31,265 nt of DNA from an uncultured Oscillospiraceae bacterium (GTDB taxonomy: Bacteria > Bacillota > Clostridia > Oscillospirales > Oscillospiraceae), in assembly GCA_934553255.1 (NCBI GenBank), contig CAKTEZ010000016.1:1-31265 (forward strand). Reading direction: 5' to 3'. Every line of letters starts with the position of its first letter. The first letter of the stretch is position 1. Of the stretch, positions 24,943-31,265 are shown in pieces. The notes beneath the pieces were generated by a model that ran no database searches, was not told the DNA's origin, and saw only the letters and a program-made list of their open reading frames with translations. The position numbers and the translations under genes are program-made.

Positions 24943-26604
24943 TTGGCAGAAAATTTGAAAATCATCCCGCTTGGCGGACTCAATGAGATCGGCAAAAACA
25001 TGACCGTGTATGAATACGGCGGCGAGATCATCGTCGTGGACTGCGGCATGGCCTTCCCGGGCGACGATATGTACGGCATCGACCTTGTCATTCCGGATGT
25101 GAGCTACCTCACCAAGCACAGGAACCGCATTCGCGGCCTTTTCATCACGCACGGTCACGAGGACCATATCGGCGCGATCCCCTATGTTTTGAAGCAGGTC
25201 AATATGCCCATCTACTGCACCCGCCTGACCGCGGGCCTGATCCGCCTGAAGCTGGAGGAGCACGGGCTTTTGAAGTCCACCAAGATCGTCACCGTCGAAA
25301 GCGGCATGACGGTCAAGGCGGGCAAGTTCAGCGTGGAGTTTCTTCATGTGAACCATTCCATCGCGGACAGCGTGGCGTTCGCCATCCATACCGGCCTCGG
25401 CACGGTCGTCCACACGGGCGACTTCAAGATCGACTCCACGCCCATCGACGGCGAGGTCATCGACCTCGCGCGCTTCGGCGAGCTGGGCAAGCAGGGCGTG
25501 CTTGCGCTGCTCGCGGATTCCACGAATGTCGAGCGCCCGGGCTACACGATGAGCGAGCGCATGGTCGGCAAGACCTTTGACCGCCTGTTCGCGGGCTGCA
25601 AGCAGCGCATCATCGTCACGACCTTCGCCTCCAATGTCCACCGCATCCAGCAGGTCATCGACGCGGCGGCGGCGGTGGGCCGCAAGGTCGCCGTCACCGG
25701 CCGCAGCATGGAGAACGTCACCAAGGTCGCGGTCGATCTCGGCTATATGAAGCTGCCCAAGAACACCGTGACGGACATCAACAAGATCAAAGCCCTCCCG
25801 CTCGATAAGCAGGTCATCGTCACCACCGGCTCGCAGGGCGAAGAGATGAGCGCGCTTTACCGCATGGCCTTCTCGCAGCACAAGCAGATCGAGGTCGGCC
25901 CCGGCGACCGCGTCATTATCTCCGCGAGCGCCATTCCGGGCAATGAGAACACCGTCTCGCGCGTCATCAACGAGCTGTTCCGCAAGGGCGTGGAGGTCAT
26001 TTACGACCGCGCGGATATGCTCCATGTTTCCGGTCACGCCTGTCAGGAGGAGCTGAAGATCATCCACGCGCTCACGAAGCCGAAGTATTTTATCCCTGTT
26101 CACGGCGAGCAGCGTATGCTCCAGATCCACAAGAACCTTGCCATGTCCATGGGCATGGACCGCAAGAACATTGCCATCTGTGAAAACGGCGACGCGGTGG
26201 AGATCACCGCGCGCACGATGAAGCTCCACCCCGCGGCGGCGCCCGCGGGCGAGATTTTCGTGGACGGCAGCGGCGTGGGCGACGTCGGCGCGGTGGTCCT
26301 GCGCGACCGCAAGCACCTTGCCGAGGACGGCATGGTCGTGGTCGTGCTGCCCATTTCCGCGCACGACGGCTATATGCTCGCCGAGCCGGAGATCATCACC
26401 CGCGGCTTTATCTACGTCAAGGAATCCGAGGAACTGATGAACGAACTCAAAACCGTGGTCATGACCGCGGCGGAGGGCGTACTGGGCCGCCGCAGCCGCG
26501 ATGTCGGCGAGCTGAAGGGCGCCATCAAATCGGGCGTGAGCAACTACCTGTTCAAGAATACCAAGCGCAGCCCAATGGTCATTCCCGTTATCACAAAGCT
26601 GTAA
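24943..26604 (+). CDS. rnj: Ribonuclease J
   Basis: A 553-residue protein, the standard RNase J length. The start is taken as TTG 24943, 10 nt after AAGGAG, giving MAENLKIIPLGGLNEIGKNM; no ATG lies at the right place and further upstream sequence is leader. The metallo-beta-lactamase motif HGHEDH is at residues 70-75. HTGDFKID, LLADSTNVERPGYT, the beta-CASP segment TGSQGEEMSALYRMA and HVSGHACQEELK are present, followed by FIPVHGEQRML and the C-terminal domain. It is a 5'-to-3' exonuclease and endonuclease in mRNA decay and rRNA maturation. It has its own promoter and a strong terminator. Whether it is the J1 or J2 paralogue is not decided. Confidence 0.96.
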   Translation: MAENLKIIPLGGLNEIGKNMTVYEYGGEIIVVDCGMAFPGDDMYGIDLVIPDVSYLTKHRNRIRGLFITHGHEDHIGAIPYVLKQVNMPIYCTRLTAGLIRLKLEEHGLLKSTKIVTVESGMTVKAGKFSVEFLHVNHSIADSVAFAIHTGLGTVVHTGDFKIDSTPIDGEVIDLARFGELGKQGVLALLADSTNVERPGYTMSERMVGKTFDRLFAGCKQRIIVTTFASNVHRIQQVIDAAAAVGRKVAVTGRSMENVTKVAVDLGYMKLPKNTVTDINKIKALPLDKQVIVTTGSQGEEMSALYRMAFSQHKQIEVGPGDRVIISASAIPGNENTVSRVINELFRKGVEVIYDRADMLHVSGHACQEELKIIHALTKPKYFIPVHGEQRMLQIHKNLAMSMGMDRKNIAICENGDAVEITARTMKLHPAAAPAGEIFVDGSGVGDVGAVVLRDRKHLAEDGMVVVVLPISAHDGYMLAEPEIITRGFIYVKESEELMNELKTVVMTAAEGVLGRRSRDVGELKGAIKSGVSNYLFKNTKRSPMVIPVITKL

Positions 26605-26617
26605 ACCGGCAAGCAAG

Positions 26618-26651
26618 AAGCAGAGCGTTCCGGCGGAACGCTCTGCTTTTT
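26618..26651 (+). terminator. Intrinsic terminator after rnj
   Basis: AGCAGAGCGTTCC (26619-26631) and its exact complement (26635-26647) surround a 3-nt loop and are followed by TTTT. It begins 14 bp after the rnj stop. Confidence 0.93.
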
Positions 26652-26670
26652 CAAAAGGCGGCGGAATGGC

Positions 26671-26699
26671 TTGCGTTTTGCGCGGCGGCGTGATAAAAT
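26671..26699 (+). promoter_or_regulatory. Promoter of ychF
   Basis: -35 TTGCGT at 26671-26676, a 17-bp spacer and -10 TAAAAT at 26694-26699. It lies between the rnj terminator and the ychF ribosome site, so ychF is probably a single-gene unit. Confidence 0.7.
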
Positions 26700-26732
26700 G
26701 CTCTCCTGAAAAATAAAAGGAGGCTTTCCTTT

Positions 26733-27845
26733 ATGAAATTAGGCATTGTCGGTCTGCCGAACGTCGGCAAGTCCACCCTGTTCAACGCCATCACCAACGC
26801 GGGCGCGGAGAGCGCCAACTATCCGTTCTGCACCATCGAGCCGAATGTCGGCATGGTCGCCGTGCCGGACGAGCGGCTGGACAAGCTTGCCGAGATGTAC
26901 CACCCCAAGAAAAAGACCCCCGCCGTCATTGAGTTCGTGGACATCGCCGGTCTTGTCAAGGGCGCAAGCCAGGGCGCGGGCCTCGGCAACAAGTTTCTGG
27001 AAAATATCCGCCGCACGGATGCCATCGTTCATGTCGTGCGCTGCTTTGACGATGAGAACATCATGCACGTCGTCGCCGACGCAAGCACCAATGTCCCCGT
27101 CGATCCCATCGGCGACATCGAGACCATCGACCTTGAGCTGATCATGGCCGACCTTGAGATGGTCAACCGCCGCGTGGAGAAGGCGGTGAAGATGGGCAAG
27201 GGTGACAAAAAGTTTCTGCACGAGGCGGATGTGTTCAAGGCGCTCGCCGCGCATCTCGACGCGGGCAGGAGCGCACGCACCTTTGAAGCAGACAGCCGCG
27301 AGGACGCGGAGCTGATCGCCACCGCCGATCTGCTGAGTCTTAAGCCCATCATCTACGCGGCGAACATGGACGAGGACGGCTTTGCCGACAAGGACGCGAA
27401 CAAGTATTACAAGCTCGTCGCCGACCTCGCCGCGAAGGAGGGCGCGGAGGTGCTGCCCATCTGCGCGAAGCTGGAGCAGGACATTGCCGAGCTGGACGGC
27501 GACGACCGCGCGATGTTCCTTGAGGAGCTGGGCATCGAGAAGTCCGGCCTTGACCGCCTGATCCAATGCTCCTACACGCTCCTCGGCCTGATCTCATTCC
27601 TCACCTACGGCGAGGACGAGTGCCGCGCATGGACCATCAAGAACGGCACCAAGGCGCCGCAGGCCGCGGGCAAAATCCACTCGGACATTGAGCGCGGCTT
27701 TATCCGCGCCGAGACCATCAATTTCAACGAAATGATCGCCTGCGGCTCGGTCGCGGCGGCAAAGGAAAAGGGTCTGCTCCGCTCGGAGGGCAAGGATTAT
27801 GTGGTCAAGGACGGCGACATGATCTACTTCCGCTTCAATGTTTGA
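26733..27845 (+). CDS. ychF: Obg-family ribosome-associated ATPase YchF/OLA1
   Basis: A 370-residue protein. The P-loop GLPNVGKST is at residues 7-15, NYPFCTIEPN at 29-38, the switch II motif DIAGLVKGAS at 70-79, and ANMDE stands in the base-specificity position, where YchF differs from the GTPase NKxD and favours ATP. A helical insertion follows in the middle (MVNRRVEKAVKMGKGDKKF), and a C-terminal TGS domain ends ...GDMIYFRFNV. YchF binds the ribosome and is linked to oxidative-stress response. The ATG follows AAAAGGAGG. Confidence 0.97.
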   Translation: MKLGIVGLPNVGKSTLFNAITNAGAESANYPFCTIEPNVGMVAVPDERLDKLAEMYHPKKKTPAVIEFVDIAGLVKGASQGAGLGNKFLENIRRTDAIVHVVRCFDDENIMHVVADASTNVPVDPIGDIETIDLELIMADLEMVNRRVEKAVKMGKGDKKFLHEADVFKALAAHLDAGRSARTFEADSREDAELIATADLLSLKPIIYAANMDEDGFADKDANKYYKLVADLAAKEGAEVLPICAKLEQDIAELDGDDRAMFLEELGIEKSGLDRLIQCSYTLLGLISFLTYGEDECRAWTIKNGTKAPQAAGKIHSDIERGFIRAETINFNEMIACGSVAAAKEKGLLRSEGKDYVVKDGDMIYFRFNV

Positions 27846-27848
27846 CCG

Positions 27849-27876
27849 GAAAGGGGGGGATAGTATCCCCCCTTTC
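27849..27876 (+). terminator. Hairpin after ychF, probable weak terminator
   Basis: GAAAGGGGGG (with one extra G) AT pairs with ATCCCCCCTTTC around a short loop. It begins 4 bp after the ychF stop. Only TTTC follows, so the U-tract is short. Confidence 0.6.
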
Positions 27877-27888
27877 ACACGAGCAAGA

Positions 27889-27918
27889 TGTAAACCTGCA
27901 ATAATATTTTGGTTGACA
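27889..27918 (+). promoter_or_regulatory. BirA (biotin repressor) operator
   Basis: TGTAAACC (27889-27896), a 14-bp AT-rich spacer and GGTTGACA (27911-27918) match the known BirA operator form TTGTAAACC-N14/15-GGTTTACAA. The right half contains the -35 box of the bioY promoter, so bound BirA-biotinyl-AMP would block RNA polymerase. The next gene is bioY, which supports the call. Confidence 0.88.
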
Positions 27919-27941
27919 ATGCGCCGCGGCTGTGCTACACT
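27913..27941 (+). promoter_or_regulatory. Promoter of bioY
   Basis: A perfect -35 TTGACA at 27913-27918, a 17-bp spacer and -10 TACACT at 27936-27941. The -35 is embedded in the right half of the BirA operator. Confidence 0.85.
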
Positions 27942-27974
27942 TGCCGCATCACAGAGACAAGGAAAGGCAGAGCC

Positions 27975-28511
27975 ATGAAGACAAGAGACCTTATTTACTG
28001 CGCGCTGTTCGCCGCCCTGACCGCCATCGGCGCATTTATCCACTTCCAGTTTTTGCAGGCGACCATCACGCTGCAATTCTTTTTCACCGCTATGGCGGGT
28101 CTGCTGCTGGGCGCGCGGCTCGGCGCACTCTCGCAGGCGCTCTATGTCGGTCTCGGTCTCGTGGGGCTGCCCATCTTCGCCGCGGGCGGCGGCTTCGGCT
28201 ATGTGTTCAACCCCACGTTTGGGTTTCTGCTCGGCCTGATCCCGACGGCGTGGGTCATCGGAAAGCTTGCTGAAAGGGACCGCACGCCCCTCCGTCTTAC
28301 GCTTGCCTGTCTTGCGGGGCTTGCCGTGCTGTACCTTGTGGGTCTGCCGTACATCGCGCTGATCGTCAACGCCTATAACGGCGGCTCCGTCAGCACCATG
28401 AAGCTCGCCACGGCCTATATGCTGCCCTATCTCCCGGGCGACTGTCTGAAGATCGCGGTCAGCGTTCTCCTTGCGCCGCGCATTCTCAAGGCGCTGGCAC
28501 GCAATTCATAA
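27975..28511 (+). CDS. bioY: Biotin transporter substrate-binding subunit BioY
   Basis: A 178-residue membrane protein with about six hydrophobic segments. The long motif around residues 57-87, with GLGLVGLPIFAAGGG then GYVFNPTFGFLLG, and the C-terminal YLPGDCLKIAVSVLLA are hallmarks of BioY. It binds biotin as the S component of an ECF transporter; no EcfA/EcfT genes are nearby, so it either uses the shared module or works alone. The start ATG 27975 follows GGAAAGG; the 22-residue upstream extension lies in the promoter and is not coding. Control by BirA follows from the operator. No biotin synthesis genes are in the window. Confidence 0.94.
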   Translation: MKTRDLIYCALFAALTAIGAFIHFQFLQATITLQFFFTAMAGLLLGARLGALSQALYVGLGLVGLPIFAAGGGFGYVFNPTFGFLLGLIPTAWVIGKLAERDRTPLRLTLACLAGLAVLYLVGLPYIALIVNAYNGGSVSTMKLATAYMLPYLPGDCLKIAVSVLLAPRILKALARNS

Positions 28512-28524
28512 AAAATTTACCAAA

Positions 28525-28542
28525 AAGTTGCAAATGCAACTT
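28525..28542. promoter_or_regulatory. 18-bp palindrome overlapping the rubrerythrin promoter, candidate operator
   Basis: AAGTTGCA, AA, then TGCAACTT: a perfect inverted repeat with a 2-bp centre. Its last two bases overlap the -35 box of the rubrerythrin promoter. That is a typical repressor position. It does not match the PerR box expected for a peroxide gene, and I cannot name the regulator. Confidence 0.6.
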
Positions 28543-28570
28543 CGCAAAAGCGCAAATACTATGCTACACT
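28541..28570 (+). promoter_or_regulatory. Promoter of the rubrerythrin gene
   Basis: -35 TTCGCA at 28541-28546 (four of six bases), an 18-bp spacer and -10 TACACT at 28565-28570, preceded by TGC, an extended -10. The start would be near 28577, leaving a leader of about 47 nt. Confidence 0.7.
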
Positions 28571-28623
28571 AAGCTCACAAAAGGCAAGCAACCAAAAAAT
28601 TACAACAATGGAGGATATATGCT

Positions 28624-29211
28624 ATGAAAAAGTGGGTCTGCAAGGTTTGCGGTTATATCTACGAAGGTCCCGAGGCTCCCGCGGAGTGCCCCGTGTGCCA
28701 CGCCAAGAGCAACATGTTCGAGGAAGTCAAGGGCGAGATGAAGCTCGCCGCCGAGCATGAATTCGGCATCTATGCCAAGACCGTCAAGAACAACGACCAG
28801 ATCAGCGCCGAGGACAAGAAGTATATCTTTGACCAGCTGATGGCCAACTTCAACGGCGAGTGCAGCGAGGTCGGCATGTACCTGTGCATGGCGCGCATCG
28901 CGCACCGCGAGGGTTATCCCGAGATCGGCCTGTACTGGGAAAAGGCAGCCTATGAGGAGGCCGAGCACGCCGCCAAGTTCGCCGAGCTTCTCGGCAGCGA
29001 CCTCGAAGCCAACATGACCGACTCCACCAAGAAGAACCTCGCGTGGCGCGTGGACTGCGAGTTCGGCGCGACCAACGGCAAGTTCGAGCTGGCCGCCTGC
29101 GCGAAGAAAAACGGTCTCGACGCTATCCACGACACCGTGCATGAGATGGCCCGCGACGAAGCCCGTCACGGCCGCGCGCTCAAGGGTATGCTGGAGCGTT
29201 ACTTCAAGTAA
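28624..29211 (+). CDS. rbr: Rubrerythrin with N-terminal rubredoxin-like domain (reverse rubrerythrin type)
   Basis: A 195-residue protein. A rubredoxin-like zinc-ribbon with C6, C9, C22 and C25 stands at the N-terminus, and a ferritin-like diiron domain follows. The diiron ligands fit two equal blocks: E79 with E112-x-x-H115, and E146 with E179-x-x-H182, each 33 residues apart. In classical rubrerythrin the rubredoxin domain is C-terminal; the inverted order is the reverse form known from clostridia, where it acts as terminal NAD(P)H-dependent peroxidase and oxidase component in oxygen defence. The redox partner is not in the window. The start ATG follows TGGAGGA. The gene is single and ends in a strong terminator. 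Confidence 0.95.
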   Translation: MKKWVCKVCGYIYEGPEAPAECPVCHAKSNMFEEVKGEMKLAAEHEFGIYAKTVKNNDQISAEDKKYIFDQLMANFNGECSEVGMYLCMARIAHREGYPEIGLYWEKAAYEEAEHAAKFAELLGSDLEANMTDSTKKNLAWRVDCEFGATNGKFELAACAKKNGLDAIHDTVHEMARDEARHGRALKGMLERYFK

Positions 29212-29220
29212 GAAAAGTAC

Positions 29221-29258
29221 AAAAGGAAAGCCGCGACGGCGTCGCGGCTTTCCTTTTT
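29221..29258. terminator. Bidirectional terminator between rubrerythrin and tRNA-Gly
   Basis: A perfect 17-bp stem: AAAAGGAAAGCCGCGAC (29221-29237), loop GGC, and the complementary arm to 29257. On the + strand it is followed by T-rich sequence and ends the rubrerythrin mRNA. On the - strand it ends in TTTT and can end the tRNA transcript. Its last + strand T (29258) is the complement of the final A of the encoded CCA of the tRNA. Confidence 0.93.
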
Positions 29259-29331
29259 GGAGCAGGGTACGGGAATCGAACCCGCCTTCTCGGCTTGGGA
29301 AGCCGATGCACTACCGATGTACTAACCCTGC
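29258..29331 (-). tRNA. tRNA-Gly (anticodon CCC)
   Basis: A complete cloverleaf on the minus strand, 74 nt with encoded CCA. The acceptor stem is GCAGGGT/ACCCTGC, the D stem GTAC/GTGC with loop ATCGGTA, the anticodon stem TCGGC/GCCGA with loop TTCCCAA (anticodon CCC), and the T arm GCGGG-TTCGATT-CCCGT. The discriminator base is T (U73), as usual for bacterial tRNA-Gly. It reads GGG. It has its own promoter and terminator. Confidence 0.97.
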
Positions 29332-29342
29332 AAAGTGAGCCT

Positions 29343-29371
29343 ATTATAACAGATGCCCGCGCGCAATGCAA
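29343..29371 (-). promoter_or_regulatory. Promoter of tRNA-Gly
   Basis: On the minus strand, -35 TTGCAT (complement of 29366-29371), a 17-bp spacer and a perfect -10 TATAAT (complement of 29343-29348). Transcription would start about 5 nt before the tRNA. Confidence 0.88.
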
Positions 29372-29465
29372 GGCGAAATTTGCACGGCGGACGAAGATGT
29401 GCGGAATGATGCGGCGCACCCGTTCATAAGGTAGGATACCATTGAAATGACAAGGGGTGCATTGC

Positions 29466-30626
29466 ATGAAACGAACAGCCGTTTTTTCTCTGCTTGCCGT
29501 TCTTCTGCTGAGCGTCAGCGCCGCGGCGGAGGGACCCGCGGTGAAAAGCCCAAGCGCGCTGCTGATGGAAAAGCAGACAGGCACGGTCCTTTTCGCGCAG
29601 GACGAACACGCGCCGCGCGAGCCGGCGAGCGTGACGAAGATCATGACGCTGCTGCTGACGATGGAGGCCATCGACTCCGGCGCGCTCTCCTATGACGACA
29701 TCGTGACCGGCTCGGCGCACGCGGCGGGTATGGGCGGCAGCCAGATCTGGCTGAGGGAGAATGAGCAGATGACGGTGCGCGACCTTCTGAAGGCGGTGTG
29801 CATCGTCTCCGGCAACGACGCGGCGGTCGCGCTTGCCGAGCATCTCGCGGGGAGCGAGGACGCCTTCGTCGAGCGCATGAATACGCGCGCGCAGGAGCTT
29901 GGCATGAACGACACGCATTTTGTCAACTGCACGGGCCTGCCCGCGGCGGGGCATCTTACCAGCGCCTATGACATCGCGCTCATGTCGCGCGAGCTGATCC
30001 TGCGCCATCCGGACATCCGGCAGTTTACGACCGTCTGGATGGATTCGCTGCGCGGCGGCGCGTCCATGCTGGTGAACACGAATAAGCTCATCCGGTTTTA
30101 CGACGGCGCGACCGGCCTCAAGACCGGCTCGACCGACGCGGCGGGCTACTGCCTGAGCGCGACGGCGGAGAAGAACGGCATGGAGCTGATCGCGGTCGTC
30201 CTCAAGGGCAGGACGAGCGACGAACGCTTTGCCGACGCGAAGGCTTTGCTCAATTACGGCTTTTCGACCTGGTCGCTCGTGACCGTCACGCCCGACGAGG
30301 TGCTGCCGCCCGTTCCGGTGACGCTCGGCGTGCGTTCGGCGGTGCAGCCCGTGCTGACGAGCGACAACATTCTGTTGGTGGAAAAGGCGCGTGTGAACGG
30401 GCTGACGAAGGAGGTCACGCTGGAGGAGAGCATGGCCGCGCCGGTGTACGCGGGCGACGCCCTCGGTGTGCTGACCGTGCGCGATGCGGACGGAAATGCG
30501 CTCGCCGCGCTGCCGCTGCTTGCGGGCGAGGATGTGGGCCATGTGACCTACGGGCAGATGCTGCGGCGCTATCTGGCGCTCGGTTTTTGCACCGCTTCGT
30601 ATAACGAAGCGGCAAGAATGCGCTGA
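29466..30626 (+). CDS. Secreted D-alanyl-D-alanine carboxypeptidase (peptidase S11)
   Basis: A 386-residue protein with an N-terminal signal peptide of about 21 residues (KR, hydrophobic core, SAAA). The three active-site motifs of low-molecular-mass penicillin-binding proteins are present: SVTK with the nucleophile S55, SGN at 115-117 and KTG at 219-221. A C-terminal beta-rich PBP5-type domain follows from about residue 275. It trims the last D-alanine from peptidoglycan stem peptides outside the membrane. No clear C-terminal amphipathic anchor is seen beyond MLRRYLALGF. ATG 29466 follows AAGGGG; a GTG three codons upstream overlaps that site. A DacF/DacB-like role in growth or sporulation is possible, but the paralogue is not resolved. 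Confidence 0.93.
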   Translation: MKRTAVFSLLAVLLLSVSAAAEGPAVKSPSALLMEKQTGTVLFAQDEHAPREPASVTKIMTLLLTMEAIDSGALSYDDIVTGSAHAAGMGGSQIWLRENEQMTVRDLLKAVCIVSGNDAAVALAEHLAGSEDAFVERMNTRAQELGMNDTHFVNCTGLPAAGHLTSAYDIALMSRELILRHPDIRQFTTVWMDSLRGGASMLVNTNKLIRFYDGATGLKTGSTDAAGYCLSATAEKNGMELIAVVLKGRTSDERFADAKALLNYGFSTWSLVTVTPDEVLPPVPVTLGVRSAVQPVLTSDNILLVEKARVNGLTKEVTLEESMAAPVYAGDALGVLTVRDADGNALAALPLLAGEDVGHVTYGQMLRRYLALGFCTASYNEAARMR

Positions 30627-30672
30627 ACTTGCGTACAATTTGTATAAAAACACAAAATTTTGGAAATTTCTC

Positions 30673-30700
30673 TTGACAAATCGCCGAACGGGTGTATACT
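30673..30700 (+). promoter_or_regulatory. Promoter of the lysine riboswitch / NhaC-type gene
   Basis: A perfect -35 TTGACA at 30673-30678, a 16-bp spacer and -10 TATACT at 30695-30700. The start would be near 30707, just before the aptamer. Confidence 0.88.
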
Positions 30701-30717
30701 GACCTTGTTTTTAATAA

Positions 30718-30886
30718 GTCTTGATAGAGGCGCGGCCGACATCAGTAACTCCGAGAAACGGCAGGAACCGTGGAGTGAAAGGGGAGGTCGCCGAGGGGGC
30801 GCATGGATTCCTGTTTGTGCGTTCACCGGGCCGGGGGAAAATATCCGTCGGACTGTCGCCGAAAGGCGGAGAGCTGTCATGATCCG
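30718..30886 (+). promoter_or_regulatory. Lysine riboswitch (L box)
   Basis: Conserved segments occur in order: TTGATAGAGGCGCGG, ATCAGTAACTCCGAG, GAGTGAAAGGGGAGG, TCGCCGAGG, GTCGGACTGTCGCCG and GGCGGAGAGCTGTCATGAT. The 5' strand TCTTGATAG pairs with the 3' strand CTGTCATGA as P1. The element lies between a sigma-A promoter and an intrinsic terminator ahead of a transporter gene. Known members turn expression off when lysine is bound. Boundaries are approximate. Confidence 0.94.
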
Positions 30887-30924
30887 AATACGGCCTGTGG
30901 CGCGTGCGCGAATAGGGTGTTGTG

Positions 30925-30960
30925 TTTAAGTCATGATGGAAATCATGGCTTAAATTTTTT
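30925..30960 (+). terminator. Intrinsic terminator of the lysine riboswitch
   Basis: TTTAAGTCATGAT (30925-30937) pairs with ATCATGGCTTAAA (30942-30954) with one wobble and a GGAA loop, followed by TTTTTT (30955-30960). It ends 27 bp before the transporter start. GTCATGAT also occurs in the P1 3' strand of the aptamer (30877-30884), so the right arm can pair with either copy. Confidence 0.94.
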
Positions 30961-30987
30961 GTGCAGATGCACGAAAGGAGATCCTCT

Positions 30988-31265
30988 ATGTTTGTCAACA
31001 CCTTCTGGTCCCTCGTTCCCCCCATCGTCGCCATCGGCCTTGCCCTGCTGACGAAGGAGACCTACTCCTCCCTCTTCATCGGCATTACCGTCGGCGCCCT
31101 GCTCGCCACGGACTTCAGTCCCATCGGCGCGCTCGACACCATCATCAACGACGGCCTGACCGCCGCCATCGCCGATAACGCGGGCATTTTCCTCTTCCTT
31201 GTGATCCTCGGCGTGATGGTCGCGCTCGTCAACGCCACCGGCGGCTCCGCCGCCTTCGGCCGCTG
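30988..31265 (+). CDS. NhaC-family transporter, probably for lysine (3' end outside the window)
   Basis: The first 92 residues of a longer membrane protein, starting at ATG 30988 behind GAAAGGAG. The N-terminus FVNTFWSLVPPIVAIGLALLTKE, then SLFIGITVGALL and FLFLVILGVMVALVNATGG, matches the Na+/H+ antiporter NhaC family. Transporters of this superfamily under lysine riboswitches have been proposed to import lysine (called LysW). The upstream L box is therefore better evidence for the substrate than the family name, which points to sodium-proton exchange. The frame is open to the last base of the window. Confidence 0.88.
   Translation, partial: MFVNTFWSLVPPIVAIGLALLTKETYSSLFIGITVGALLATDFSPIGALDTIINDGLTAAIADNAGIFLFLVILGVMVALVNATGGSAAFGR

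Noticed and set aside
30592..30612. CCGCTTCGT-ATA-ACGAAGCGG hairpin at the end of the carboxypeptidase gene
   Set aside because: It is inside the coding sequence and is not followed by T residues, so termination is not supported.
30660..30929. An 89-residue open frame upstream of the NhaC-type gene
   Set aside because: It overlaps the promoter and lysine aptamer; the RNA conservation explains the sequence.

Overview
The window is high-GC, densely coding DNA that looks like a chromosomal stretch of a Clostridia/Firmicutes bacterium, most likely Oscillospiraceae (Ruminococcaceae-like). The evidence is the Gram-positive gene order gdpP-rplI-dnaB-tilS-hpt-ftsH, an RNase J, a two-subunit glycine decarboxylase (GcvPA/GcvPB), strong Shine-Dalgarno sites, TTGACA/TATAAT-type promoters, glycine and lysine riboswitches, a BirA operator and a rubrerythrin with an N-terminal rubredoxin-like domain. 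The taxon is inferred from gene content only.

Layout. (1) 1-3410, + strand: the 3' end of glutamate formimidoyltransferase (ftcD), a cyclodeaminase/cyclohydrolase-family protein, a HutD-family protein, folC and a DUF1003 membrane protein. This is a histidine-degradation and folate one-carbon group. (2) 3411-10532, + strand: a promoter, tandem glycine riboswitch and terminator ahead of gcvT-gcvH-gcvPA-gcvPB-lplA-lpdA, the whole glycine cleavage system plus the ligase that lipoylates GcvH. (3) 10686-16513, - strand: a TauE/SafE permease, then a five-gene branched-chain amino-acid-type ABC importer (livK-H-M-G-F) with its own promoter and terminator. (4) 16866-24553, - strand: the core operon gdpP-rplI-dnaB-tilS-hpt-ftsH. 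(5) 24554-24942: a divergent control region with two promoters, a perfect 34-bp palindrome and a long structured leader for rnj (RNase J). (6) 26618-29331: ychF, bioY under an evident BirA operator, a rubrerythrin whose promoter carries an unassigned palindrome, and tRNA-Gly(CCC) on the - strand. (7) 29466-31265: a secreted D,D-carboxypeptidase, then a lysine riboswitch ahead of an NhaC-type transporter cut by the window end.

The genes fit together around amino-acid and one-carbon flow. FtcD and the cyclodeaminase homologue load and process one-carbon units on tetrahydrofolate, FolC makes and polyglutamylates the cofactor, and the glycine cleavage system produces methylene-tetrahydrofolate when glycine is sensed. 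The liv importer and the lysine-controlled transporter bring in amino acids.

I saw no CRISPR array, insertion sequence, prophage, toxin-antitoxin pair or defence island, and nothing I would call a convincing new system. The least explained signals are regulatory: the gdpP/rnj palindrome with its repeated 10-mer, the rnj leader, and the palindrome over the rubrerythrin promoter.
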